64,000 nt of DNA. Source: Neodiprion pinetum (lineage: Eukaryota; Arthropoda; Insecta; Hymenoptera; Diprionidae). Numbering within the stretch: the first letter of the stretch is position 1; each line of letters opens with the position of its first letter. Shown here piece after piece: positions 51,800 to 64,000 of this stretch. The notes below the pieces were generated by a model that made no database searches, was not told where the DNA came from, and was given only the letters and a program-made list of their open reading frames with translations. A program made the position numbers and the translations under genes. The DNA lies in the NCBI RefSeq assembly GCF_021155775.2, contig NC_060232.1, positions 30,387,922 through 30,451,921 of the forward strand, in the 5' to 3' direction.

Positions 51800-52265
51800 G
51801 GGTCGGCGTCACAAACATGTACATATATCCATTAATATCATAAATCATAAATGAAATTAAACTAAAGCAACCAATCGGATCATGTAATAAATATTATTCC
51901 AATATAGGTATTTTATTTTCGTACAATCTGCTAGAACACTATACATAAATTTGCCTTCTGTCACATTTTTATCTGCGTACTGACTTGAATAATATTGAAT
52001 ATATCAATAAATTCACATTGTTCTTTTATCGGCTTACTCTGCAATAAGAGTTGTTGATGCCTTTGGTCTAGAAATTGGTCCCAAATATCTGTTGAATTCA
52101 ACATTGTTTGGTGGACCTTTCCTTGATCCTCAAAGCCAGTCGACCAATCGGCAACCAGCTTTCAACCGAGTACCTTTCGTCCCGTAGGTTAATTTAACAC
52201 GACACGTATTACTCCATATACATTATGTATATGTGTACACACACACACACACGCGCACACACACG

Positions 52266-52297
<32 letters not shown>

Positions 52298-52958
52298 CTT
52301 GGAACTCCCGTAGTTCATTAATTAAAGTGTAACCGGTGCCTAAAATTGATTAATTCCAAAGTAAGTATACCAGCAAAAGTAAATAAAATAAGAAATCAGC
52401 TGTACTCGATTACGAAATCGATAATATTACACCATTTCCTTTTAGATGTCAAACCTTTCGGTGCAGTGGAAAGATTTCTTAGAAATTAGCATGTGATTTA
52501 ACAAAAATAACATCACTGAAAAATTTAATAAAATATCCAATGAGGGTTTAATTATCACCATTAAGAGTTCTGTTGAATGTTGGTAGTAGACATTTCACGT
52601 TTAGACAAGTATAGGCATAGCTTACATCACATGACACAGACCAAGGATTTGTTGATTTTACCAAATATGACGAAGAAGATGTGTTTTTTGTCAGGAAACA
52701 TCATTTCATTCATCAAAACAATCGATCGAAACACAACAATTTGTGTTACATAGTGTTTGTTTGAATGAACGAAATATCTCTAGCCACATTTGATCGCTAT
52801 ATTTGGTAACTAAAGTCTACAAATTCTTTTTTCTATGTACCTTATTAATAATGGGGCAATGGAAATAATAATAACAACAATAATTATATTTATAGTCACA
52901 GCGATCACGGAAATAAGTAACGACACTCCATGGGCGTATGTTGTGTTATTTGAAACGT
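51800..52958. other. Convergent spacer between troponin C and synaptotagmin
   Basis: AT-rich sequence without a coding exon that I can support. It contains the AC microsatellite listed separately and probably the 3' UTR of the leftward synaptotagmin-like gene. Confidence 0.4.
52236..52297. repeat. (AC)n(AT)n microsatellite
   Basis: About 62 bp of alternating AC with a few CG interruptions passing into AT. The alternating purine-pyrimidine composition is of the Z-DNA-prone kind. No gene overlaps it. Confidence 0.9.
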
Positions 52959-52959
52959 A

Positions 52960-55574
52960 TTACGATAGCGTGTGCCACCTCTGGGTTGCTTCTCGGGGTT
53001 TTGAGAAAGCTGCGGTCCAGTGCTCGAGCGCCGGACCTCTGGCAAACATGTAAGGTCCCAGAACCACTCGACCCAGGGCTCTTTCCTTGGTACCACGCGC
53101 AAGAAGGCTCACCGTTAACGACCCCGTTAGACTGGCATCAGGACCGCTCAACCTAAATCGAGAAGGTTTAAAGAAGTTGAAAGAGAGAGAAATGGAAGGT
53201 CTTTGTCGAAGTTAGGGGACTAAGGGCTCCGCTCAGTGCGTAGAAAAAAATACAACAACCGACCTGAGATGTATATACGCGCTGCTCTTAGCTATTTTCA
53301 TTTGGTACGATTTCTAAAAAAAAGTAAAAATGTCGCATGAATATGACCTAGTACTAGAAACGTGAAGAAATGTAAAAAGTAAAAATGGATCAGTAAGTCA
53401 GAGGCACGCTTCTTCACGTATGTTAGGCAAATTGTGTTCGGGCTTGATTCTGAATGTGTCAACGGTGAGAAGTAACACCGAACGTTGATGGCAAGGGGCT
53501 CGAGAGGTATTTATAAAGTATCCACGAGAGAGAGGAAGGGAGGATATAACGTGCTTACCGGAAGTGGAGAGCCTCGCTGAAAGGCCAACACCCTTGTCTG
53601 GGCCTGGCAAGAGCAGTTCTCCTTGTTTTCAGGGGCTTGCAGTGCTTGGATAAGGTCGCTCTCGCGCATACTTCGACGACACCTTGCCTCAGGCCTTTGG
53701 CTTCCATAACTGTCAGGGTCAGACGACCGGAATGATCGTTGTATTGGAGTGACAGTAGAACTTCCCCGCGAGCACTGTGATCCGGCGGTTCCTGTGAGGG
53801 TCATTTCAAAACCGAGTTGAACGTCAAGTTGAATTTATCTTCATTCTACCGTAAGCTGATTTGATACCTGTCTTCTGTTATTTCTAATTACTGCGTCATG
53901 TATTCGAAATACGCACTTTGTCTAGGTCCAACTGAAATATTCTCGGCTCGCCGTCGGGAAGAGCCCCTTCCAAAGACACGGCCGCATAACCAATTGTCGA
54001 ATTTCTCTTTGGACGGCCGCCATCGATTACCGATATCCGCAACGTTTTTCCACTCAGATCACCGTTCGGAACCTGTGTGGCACGATACCAATTAAATCAG
54101 CGTTTTTGTAAAGAAAAATATCTGCCGAACGTGAGTAAAAAAAATCTCCCACCCAAGATACATTCGTTACTCAACACGCTACGAGTGTGATAAGGTGTAT
54201 GTACTTGTTCGATAATTTTAGATCACTTCAAAGTGTCGCATTCACCAGCTGTCGCGAAATCAACTGTCCAAAATCGAAATTATCCCAGAACCGACCAGCT
54301 TCGCGACGATGCCGATCCTGTTCAAGCTACGCTAGCAAAAATACTTACGAAGTACGAGGTACTTGAATTCCATGCGTATTTTCACGTGATTATTAAGAAC
54401 CTGTAAAACGAAGGTCTCGTCGAATTTCGGATTGCAGTCTCTTCGTTTCTGGCGTGACTGAACGTGACGGCGATCTCCAGGAGCCAGGTGAAGTCTGACC
54501 ATAGGATCGCAGCTTCCTCCTGGGCGTGCAGGGAGGTTTCGCGCCTTCATCAGTGTCACCGTGAGCTGTTCGGTTTTTGGCTCGTGACTGAGCTTCATCC
54601 AGATGCGGCCGATGTGACCTTCTGGATACGGATCTTCAGTCGGCGTCGCTTTGTACAGGTCAGGTTCTAAACATCCCAAAGATCCTCCGAGGCCGTAGCT
54701 TCCTGATAAGGTCAGAACAGTTCCAAGTTGGGTTTAATTTTTTGTCGATATCACGTGGAGCCGGCAATTCGGTGGAATCTCAAAATCGAAAATTTTAAGC
54801 TTTCGCGTAATGGAGGGTTCAGACTTTAGGTTGTAACCTGTGGTTCCTGATTCCTCAAGGAGGACTTAAAGTGCAGTTTTGTGAGCGAATAATACGAGGT
54901 GGAATAAAAGCGTTGCTAATAAATACCAAAGAGGCCGTGTTGGGAATAATGACTTTAGGCATGGATAATCTTCGGTAAAGTGCACTATTGTTAAGGAAGT
55001 GTAACTCCACTCGGAGAAATAATTTGGCATGAGCAGTGAAAAAAGGGAGAAAAGATAAAAAATTCTGAAACAAATTGTTAAAAACTAGAGGTTACCGTCA
55101 GCGTGCCCAGGCTATATATAATATATACGTGTTTTGAGTAAATAATCTATACGTCATTCAGGTGAAAAAAGGGTTTGAACGTTACATTACGTTCGTGGCT
55201 CCGAAAATGCGCATGAAAAATTTCTAACGACCGTCACCGAAACTCCTCTCGTGAAATAAAATTCCATTTACCAAAGGAGTTGGACCGTATTGTCCGGGGC
55301 TGAGGCCTCTCCATGGAAAGCGGCAGGTCCTCGGGGTCAAGGTCGGCTAATATGTCGCTCGTGGAGTTGGCCGAATGGAGAATCGGTAGGTTGAAGACGA
55401 CGTCCTTCGTGACGAAGGTTGGCGCTGGTCCTTGGGAGGGGTAGACGACTATGCCCTCGCAGCTGGGGACGGAAGACGGCTGTTTCAGCCGACGGCGAAG
55501 GGCGAAAAGCGTCCCGCCTATCACCAGGAGCAACACAGAGGTTGCAGCTCCTATGGAAGGGTACAGGACCCCCC
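52960..55574 (-). CDS. Synaptotagmin-like tandem C2 protein, Ca2+ ligands degenerate (5' end missing)
   Basis: Exons 55574-55272, 54702-54401, 54072-53917, 53791-53559 and 53152-52960 join in phase to about 395 residues; the N-terminal exon was not found. The first exon has a membrane span (SVLLLVIGGTLFAL) followed by a basic stop-transfer (RRRLK), as in synaptotagmins, which tether vesicles and act in exocytosis. C2A starts near HIGRIWMKLSHEPKTEQLTV and C2B near GEVLLSLQYNDHSGRLTL. The second Ca2+ loop of C2A reads VIDGGRPKRNSTIG and lacks the usual Asp pair; C2B lacks them too, so this is probably a Ca2+-independent type such as Syt12 or Syt14-16. The C-terminus keeps the HW..A...P....RWHTL pattern. 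The C2A exon donor (CAG|GTTCTT) is weak; a better GTAAGT lies 55 bp on but breaks the frame to the next exon. Confidence 0.83.
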
Positions 55575-55579
55575 CTGAA

Positions 55580-58500
55580 ACACCGCAATGGTAACGTAAG
55601 CGCGTGAGTTTCGTCGGAGAGAAGCCTGCAAGGCCTTGGGGAGATACGGTATTGATGCGGGGTATAATTGGGCAGAGGGTTGAAAAAGCCTAGTAAATAC
55701 CCAGGGGCATGCAAAACTACCTGTGCTTTTTTCGTCGAAGAGCAAGGTCCTCGAAACCTCTCAATTACTACAGGGTAATTACAACGGGGCAAGGGTGAGT
55801 TAATTATCAATTAAACGCGCGGTTGCGATACGAGCCATCAGGAATACCCTTATATTTCTGCAAACAAGGACGAAGCCGCGTATACTAAGCTACCTTTTCC
55901 CACATTGTTATACAGTGATAATCCAAAGCAATTGGGTCATTCTTTCCCATGGGAATTTTATACCACGGTTCTCGCCGTCAGACTACTACTTGATATTATT
56001 GCAGTTTTACCGTGGTTGTGATCGGATTACCCCACGTCCGGATAAACGAAGTTATCTTCTCAAGGTAGGTACAATAATTCGAGGGTCGGTGGTTAATTCT
56101 ATTCTTGTGATGTGTACCTTTCAGTTTTTTGCTTTCGAGCATCCTTTATGCAGAATGCGTTCCACGGAAATAATTCTTATTTATAATATGGCGTGTCAAT
56201 GATTTCGTCGTAAACGGATCGTCTGCGTTCGGAAAAATAGGAAATTAGAATTTTTATAGCTGTTATACTGCGTCGTGTTTGAATGGTGATGCGAATCAGA
56301 CACGAACTAATGCTCCGTACTGCAAACTGTGTCGAAACAAAGTTTCGATTATATACGATAATTGCCGACAACGTTTTTTGCCTCGGTTTTCCTTTAATAT
56401 TCTTTGTTACTTCCATTACGCCACAAACTCGATTTGGGAACTGTTAGAAGAAAAGAAACGTTACAAAACGGATGATAAGGTGAAAATAAAAGATGGGATT
56501 ACAGATTTCAAGGAGATAAAATTCTACTCGCGAATTTTGTTTCGCGCTCGAGAAGCTCGATAATTGGACGAAGTTAAAAACACGTCCAATACTTTTCGTT
56601 AAAAAAACTTTCCTTAATTTTCTGTGCCGTGCCTTTTTCCCAAACATAATCCGGAGGAAGTTCGCTGAATGCTATGAGATAAATGGAAGGAAAGAATAGA
56701 GGGAAAGAATAAATACAAATGAAATCACGTTCGACGAGCTTTTTTATTTGTTGTTTATTATGACAAAAGTTTGCCCAGTATCTTTTCCACGGATCGGTTA
56801 TACTCGCTATGTGAGTTATCGAGTTATGTTTTTTCTATCTTTTTTTGGTCGGGGGCAGTCAAGTTTTTTATCGATTAATGTTTCTCGCTGAAAAATAATC
56901 GCCCCTTATTTCGTACGTTGATGACGGCCAGAAAGATTACAAAAACCGACCTCATTGCAACAAAGAGGGCAAATAATACTTAGTATTATACACAGAGTGA
57001 GTGGGAGTTTACTAATCAACTGAACAGGTTTAATTAGGAAACTCAATTATTCATCTCAATTACGTGTCATTCAATACGTATTATTGACATTTAACTTAAC
57101 GATGCCGACTGTAACTATGTCAAGTTCTTTTTCTCTCTAATTAATTTACATTCCTTTAGATTTCTAAGATATTACAATTCAACGCCTCATTTTGCCGATT
57201 CGAATAAACAGCACTTTTTTGTCGCGAAAAAATTCGCCCACGCGGCGTATAAAACCTTCTCGCCGTGGCGTCAAGCGGGTTGAACAAGCGCTCAGAATTT
57301 ATTCTGCTCGGCTCAGATTATAACGGGGATCTCCCGGTATTTGACATAAAAAGGGAAGTTGTTGATAAAAACAATTTAATTGAACGGAATTTACCGTAAC
57401 ACGATTGGATATTCTGGTTTTGTATAGTTTAATATCCATTCACGTAAAACAACGTGAATGCGGCTTCTGTGCGACTTCTTCATGCGGTATTTTTATTTTA
57501 ATAACTAATTAAAATTCAGGTCCGATTTGATCGAACCAGGCAGATTTCGTCGAGTTATACTGCGGCATGAATTATAAATTGTGTAAAGTTTCAAGCTATG
57601 TCAGAAAATCGTTGTTAGTACTCTTTCGAATTTATTTATACAAATTGTTGAGTCCAATGTTTTATTCCTGAACGAAAGGCAACCCCTGCATCCCATCGTG
57701 AAAAATTTAAAACCCGTTGATTATAATTTTGCTGGAAATTTAGGAATAATGTGAAACGAAAAATTCTTGGCGGAGTTTTATTTTCCATCCACCATACAAT
57801 GTCGCTGTCGAGTTGAAACAGGGATAACGTGCAAAAGAGAAAACGAATAAGAAAATTTTCACGAACTGAAATTTCACGAAAGTCACGAAAAATGGTGCCA
57901 CTAACGAACTTTCCGTTTGCAACGAAACTTTGCAAGTACACGGGCCAAAAGTACGGAAGGAGGGAGGGGGGAGGGTCTTGTTAAAAAAAAACGGCTTAAA
58001 GTCATTCCTAAACAGATTTCTAGCGAAAGAAACAACACATTCCGGTATAACTTGGACCTTTGCAGTTAGATTTAGATCTTGTGACAGTGTGAATTGAATG
58101 GAAAGGGTGTTTCCGAGGTGTAACGGGCACTGCGGAACTTCAACACTCTATTCCATTTCTAACCTTGGGCTACTTAGCTGATTGGCAGAAAATAAAGGGG
58201 ATGTTAAAATCAAGGTACGCGTAATCAGCGTGTTGAACTATCAGTCAGTTTATGCGCTGATTGCCTCAATAATACTCACCAACAGTATCGATTGCATCTG
58301 TTGTTGCACCGTGCGTTGCATTTCTGCTGAATGGGAGCCCGTCGTCAATATGGTGAAGCTTCATCTCTCATCTGTGGAACCAGAAAAATATCACGCAATT
58401 TAAAAATAAAGGAGGAACACCAGATGAATCACTAATTCTGAAGTGAGGACTTGAAGATAATTCGGACCACGCTCCGAAACTTAACAAATCTTATTCACTT

Positions 58501-61500
58501 GTGGTTAACAAAACCAACCGAACGAAATGCTTTGTGAAATTGCAACGAACTGAAGAAAACCATAAATTATAAGCCGTGGTCTGTAAGCTCTCTATCGTCA
58601 GAATAACGCGTAAATTCAATGCTACTTTCCGCAGATTCGTCCATAAGCAGTTATACATATACAAGATACGTCAAGAGAACTGTAGTTTCCTCACCATTGA
58701 ATTATAGATGCGTGACGTACCAGGAAAATCCAATATATTTTTCACGAAAAAAGTAAAACGAAACTAAACTTTGATGTTCCAATGCGAGGTTCACTGCGTC
58801 GAGACGAATTCGTCGAAACTTGTAGGTTTTTTACGCGGGTGCAATTAAGGGAATTTCACGAAACACTCGCTGTTGATACATGCATCGAAGTTATTTAATA
58901 ACCCCTGTTGATGAAGGGAAAATTGAAATACACGGACCATGTTTGAACGGAACGGGGTAGGATAATCGAATGTGTTTGGCAATTGCACCCTAAAGCTTTT
59001 TGCAGCAGGTATTCAATCCCTTTGGGCACCCTCGGATTCCACCGAAAAGTGAATATTAGCATTTCACCGTTGTACCGCAAACGGAAAACTGCTTTCCCGA
59101 AAGCTTGTCAAGTACACCGGAATCCAACGAATAATAGTTTTTCTTCTTTTCCTAAGCATAATTTCTGCAACTTCGAAGAACAGGGCTCTACAAATATATC
59201 TCCCGTAAATATACCACGATACGCTTTGGCGCTCTCTTTCACGAAGAGAACTGAACCATCCCTATTTTCTTCTTAATTCGCATCAAACTGCCAGATGTTG
59301 ATTTACCCTCAATTGCGGGTCCAAATTTACCCCCAGGAACCTAAAACTTGACTTCGTATGGATGAACTTTGTGGGTTACGGTAAATTAGAGGATCCAGTG
59401 ACAACAAGCCTTTGTGGAGGAGACACCCAAGGAGTACGGACAAAACCATTATTCGTTAGAATCCTAGAGTCGCGCGGAGATTCGACGTGCCATGGTCTGA
59501 AAAGTGGAAGATCAATGTGACGACATTCTTTCTCCCGAGCGACGTGTAAGCTATTTTCGTCACATCGTATTTTTACGCAGGAACACGTCCGCTAAGCTTG
59601 TCCCTTTTGGGATATTTTTGCACCGCAGCACCTGATTGAATTTCAAATTTTCGAATCGGTCGATCATCGTCCTGATTGATTGACGGATCTAACGAGGATG
59701 TGGAAATTTAACAAGATTATTTAAATCAAGCTTGGCATAATAAATTTTGTAGTAATTTCCAGATCGTATTGAAAACTTTACTCGACAAGCGCTACCTGTC
59801 TACGGATATCAAGAGTAAGGACGTGGGACACTGATCGATCATGTGCACCAGCTACGTTATTTTCATAATCCTTACCGTGGCATCGAGTATTCTAACGCAA
59901 CACCGCGTATCCTGGGGTTATCGTCACGACTCCCTTTCTCCTTTGCCAATGAGGTAACTAAATAGTTACCCGTGTAACCGCGTGCAGACTAATTATAGAA
60001 CTTTCTCAAACTTCTAGCCCACAGTATTGGAGCAGCTCTTCGACCAAGTGGATTTAATTTTCGGGCAGGTATTTATCAACCGTTTGACGCCGACGAACCA
60101 TTGTGACAAAAAATGCAGAGGCTGCATTCCGGTTCCGTTTGACCGCAAAAACTAATTTTACCGTGATGGCAAAATTGATCGATCGAGGTTTCATGAGGCG
60201 CGTAAGTGCTGCGTACTTTCAAAGAGATGTTAATATCGATTTCAATGAAATTGAATCCGGTGCCTTGCTGTCTCCGTGTCCGTAAAATCGGTGTGCGTAT
60301 TTTTACTCATTACACTCAGAAACGCAGGACTCCAAATTTTTCTGTCGATCCAGGAAAATAATACGTGACAATTTCATCCCGCTTTACGGGGAGTCGCACA
60401 ATTTAGAATCAAAAACGGCTCGCCTGTGGACGAAACGGTACGAGATTGTCATTTGCAATAATTGGCCACACATTCTGGTTACGGCGATTCGGGACAATCG
60501 ATGAAATGTTAACTAGCGAGGATAACGAGATTTTGTTCTCCGCATTTGGCATTTACATCGATTGTTTGCGTAATTTGTCATCCTTTTTTTAAATTCCTTC
60601 AAACTACGTGAAAAGCTGAGTTCATTTGTTTATTCTCGTCCTTTAATTGGGCCGGATATAATTTGTTACGTCTTCTATCTCTGTCACGAAACCTATTATT
60701 TCGTCCATTCAGACTTGATACAGATATCCGACCGTCTCTCCTACTTCGAAGTTATTTTCAGGCAAGCTTTCTGGTAATCGCCTGGAGTTTCACGATCAGC
60801 ACGGCTTACACTCGGAGTTGCGGGAATTTATGCGAGATCATCTCCGTCGGCTTTGAGGGCTACTTTTTACGAATACCGAGCCGTTAGCTCCGCTGCAAAG
60901 GCAATTGGTATAAACCGCAATACCGAAACGCATTTCAATCACTATCAGTCTCGTTTTCATCGTCCACTTTAAAACCTCAATTCGCGTCAGTTTGGTATTC
61001 GAATTTTTTCCACCACCAAGGGAAATTCCCGAGAGAAAGTAAACTTAAAAAATTGCCTCCACAACTCGAGCCTGAACGTTAAAATATGTAGCGTCACGGC
61101 AGCAGGGATGAACGAAAAAATTAGGTATTCTGCACCGCGGTGTGACTTTATTTGCATAGAACTCGCAGCTACGAGATTTCATCGCTACTTTTTGGGACTG
61201 ATAATCCGCATATCGGGATACTGTGGCGAGTTTCGAGGGGCAAACCTGGATTATTGTGTACTTTGTATCGTAACAGGATTGAATATCGAGGTTGCTCTCC
61301 CTTGTTTGCTCTGGGACGGGTGCTCAGAAACTCTATACGTTGCATCCGCCGTCTATATCTATTGAAAGTATATATTATACTCGCGAGGTTCAACCCTTGC
61401 AGTAAATATTGGCGCGCTTATTCGTACCGTCGAACCCTAACCAGACGTGTTTAACGTTTCTCGGCAAACATGTGCCTATTAGCCAGTATCAATGTTCAGC

Positions 61501-64000
61501 GGATCATCCCCCAGTCGTATCGATCAGTTAATTAACGAGATAACCCAAGTTCTAAGACTTATTCTACCGTGCCATTTTCAGTTGTCAACATTTCCTCAAG
61601 GTTTGAATATTCAATATCTTTTCCTACGGCTTTCCTCGGGTTCGTGCGTATCTGCGTCTTGACTTTTTCTCACGGCACTCTTTCCGGTATTGGTTCGAGG
61701 CTGGCTTCACGAGCCTGAAGGTAAAAATTTCAATGCTGACGTGTATGAGGCTGAGCTGCACTAGCTGAGGTGAGCTACTTACGGAAAAGTTTATTTAAAA
61801 TCCATCTGCTATTTGAAATGTTGAATTTTACGTCCATGTTACAAGGGTTAATTTCAAGTACACTTTCTGCCCCATGCGAATGAGGACGTGTTATGTAAGC
61901 ATTAATGTAGCCGAAATGTGAAATGGATTTAGCGTTTCAAGGAATTTCCAAAATTTATGAAATTCGGAAATAGTCGGACATCGAAGGACAGAATCCAGCA
62001 CCAGGATTGAAAAGTTTAACTTGAACGGACTTAAAGAGAGACGAAACATCGGGCTACAGGGAACGGAGGGCTTCGCATCTCATTATAGTTCGGCTGATAA
62101 GAAAACTTTCTTTAAATTCATATTTCATACTTGACGGTAAACAGACTTTGCAGCGGAGGATCGGCACGCGATTCGCGAAGACATTTCGCGTGGTATGAAA
62201 TTTCTATATCACATACTACCGCATAACTCACGGCCATGTTTTTCGAACATACGTACATTACACACTCTCTCCCTCTTTCCGTAGAGAAAATACCGATCTG
62301 TTGATGCTAATAATGTCAATCAGTCTGAAGAGAGAGCCGTTAGGTAAAGAAACACAGTATTTTCAAGGCGCAGTTGCAATAGTTACGAACAATTTAGAGT
62401 GATCGTAATCGTTATTGGATTACATATTATACGATATATGTATAATTGTATACACCATACTCCGTTGCCTGTGGCGCGGCAGTTGAGCTCACTTAGTCGT
62501 TCGCTAACTGAAATTTAGATGTATAGATAACTTTGTCAGACGATTTAGTACCAAGTTCGTCCAGTTAGCGCCCGTCGGCTTGGTCCTACCCTAGTCGAAG
62601 TACCAAAGACTCTTTAACAAGTTCAATTCGAGATTTACGTCCAATCTCAATCCTTGGGCAACGCTTGTAACCATTAGCAAGTGGCTCGCATTTGTCGAGC
62701 TAATTGCTTCAAATCGTATTGGGTTTTCTATTTCGCCTAGGTATTGATATACGGAAGGGGATACACGCGCCACCCTATTACATGAGTACCATTTAACTTG
62801 CCTCCACTCGCAATGTTTGAAATTCCATTTAACTTGGTACACGAACCATATAATTTGATCTTACGTTTACTCTTTGATTTTTAGCCAGAAGAATATGAAG
62901 GATATATATATATATATACATACACACTTGCAGATGGTGTATCTTTTACGTTATACTTTTACGTGATGAATTCGTCCCTCGTGAATTTCCAAATATAAGG
63001 TTCGCTGAATAATCATGCTTACCTGGGAAATTCCTTTTCTTTGATATGGCATTTACAGATAATCAGTTTAACACTGTTCTTTGTTGCAGAGTGGCAATAA
63101 TGTTTGCACTGTTGTCGATATGCCACTATGTACACTTGTAATAGATAATCGCCTGAACTTTTGTGTAATTCGACATATTGCATATTCTGTTAGTGACAAA
63201 CAGCGGAATGGTGAATTAATAAAGTAAAAAGTAAAGAATCTTGTTTTAATGTCTGTACACCGTATAATAGAAGCAGGTCAAGTAAACGTCCGACTCGAAT
63301 TGCAATTACTCTGACCAAGTCCTTTCATTAGTCACAAGGGATTTCAAAGGGCGGAAACCGCAAGGGGCAGCATTTCCTGTTGATGAAAGTTGATAGTTGG
63401 ATGTACTCTTTGACTGTACTTTTTGCCTAGAGAGGTAAAGCGGTGTTTACTCAAAGGACATTGGAATTAATTAGCAGCTCGCAGAGTTCAGTGAAAATGA
63501 TACAAATTTTATTTTTTCATTTTGAGGATAAACAACTCTCGTCGAGATTTCAGGTATTATTGGTACAACATAAGTATACTCTCATTCAGCCAGTCTCGTC
63601 TGTTGGACTTTGTCAATTTCAAGTGAAATCTACATCCAAGGAAAGTAATTTTGCCATAAATGGATTAAGAATTGTCAAGTTGAACGCAATTAAACTAGTA
63701 CGACCAGCTTAAAGTTCATTCGACTTGTGGAATTTCTCTCACTATTCATTCCTCGATGCGTTACAAATGACGTGATAAAAGCACCCATGTAGTAATTCCG
63801 ATTTCTACACATTGTAACGCGGGTACAGAGAATGGTTAAATTCGATAGCGAATCCAGTATAATCGTAATTCATGAAGATAGAAAAGCAGCAGATGTAATT
63901 TATACTAATATGTGATATTTATTTCCTGTTTTCAGATTCTTATGGTTATTTTTCGGACCAGATGCTTTTATTCGAGCATGAAAAGGGTGAGATAGTCCAG
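55580..64000. other. Long non-coding stretch, probably 5' intron or flank of the synaptotagmin gene
   Basis: I found no coding exon in 8.4 kb. Because the synaptotagmin model lacks its start, its first exon or exons may lie here or beyond the window, making much of this intronic. A TATA-like GCGTATAAAACC near 57247 sits in a GC-rich patch. A short TA run lies near 62901-62912. All frames are short and without domains. Confidence 0.4.

Noticed and set aside
1..64000. tRNA and rRNA genes
   Set aside because: I scanned for conserved A/B-box and rRNA-like blocks by eye and saw none; a tRNAscan-SE run would settle this.

Overview
This is eukaryotic, insect-type nuclear DNA. Genes are split by GT-AG introns, intergenic DNA is AT-rich and full of microsatellites, and there are no operons. 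The protein set (ELOVL6-type elongase, FADD, eIF4E, PCNA, DHHC palmitoyltransferase of the approximated type, a flight-muscle-like troponin C, a synaptotagmin) is that of an arthropod. A holometabolous insect, perhaps a hymenopteran, is my best guess, but the order is inferred and not demonstrated. Exon joints below were placed by hand; a model is treated as strong when phase closes across every joint and the product has the family's usual length.

Layout: ELOVL6-like elongase (-, 3156-6472); repeat-rich spacer with two inverted-repeat elements (8.6 and 9.4 kb); FADD-like death adaptor (+, 9917-11525); eIF4E (-, 12828-14582); a 700-residue two-RRM protein with an acidic tail (+, 15524-19498); a 5.8-kb repeat-rich stretch with a 26-bp minisatellite; a small unrecognised multi-exon gene (+, 25536-27132) ending about 195 bp before the PCNA start codon; PCNA (+, 27327-29855) with a short piggyBac-type element in its last intron; a BTB-C2H2 zinc-finger protein (-, 31448-33636); a ZAD-like fragment (-, 37.6 kb); a DHHC palmitoyltransferase like approximated/ZDHHC14-18 (+, 38108-43632); an F1-type troponin C (+, 49657-51598); and a divergent synaptotagmin-like gene (-, 52960-55574) whose 5' end was not found. 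The last 8.4 kb has no coding exon I can support.

The most unusual signals are two genes where one exon can be read two ways. In the FADD gene a strong donor inside exon 1 has the same phase as the terminal donor. Using it would give a canonical soluble DED-death-domain FADD of about 197 residues, while skipping it keeps 309 in-frame codons, including a transmembrane segment, between the two death-fold domains (506 residues). In the palmitoyltransferase gene an exonic donor chooses between a short tail from a distant last exon and a long tail rich in tandem Lys-Tyr-Pro repeats. Other points are a minisatellite whose units each resemble a branch point, pyrimidine tract and CAG acceptor, and the phase-consistent small gene next to PCNA, whose exons are mostly too short for a long-ORF search.
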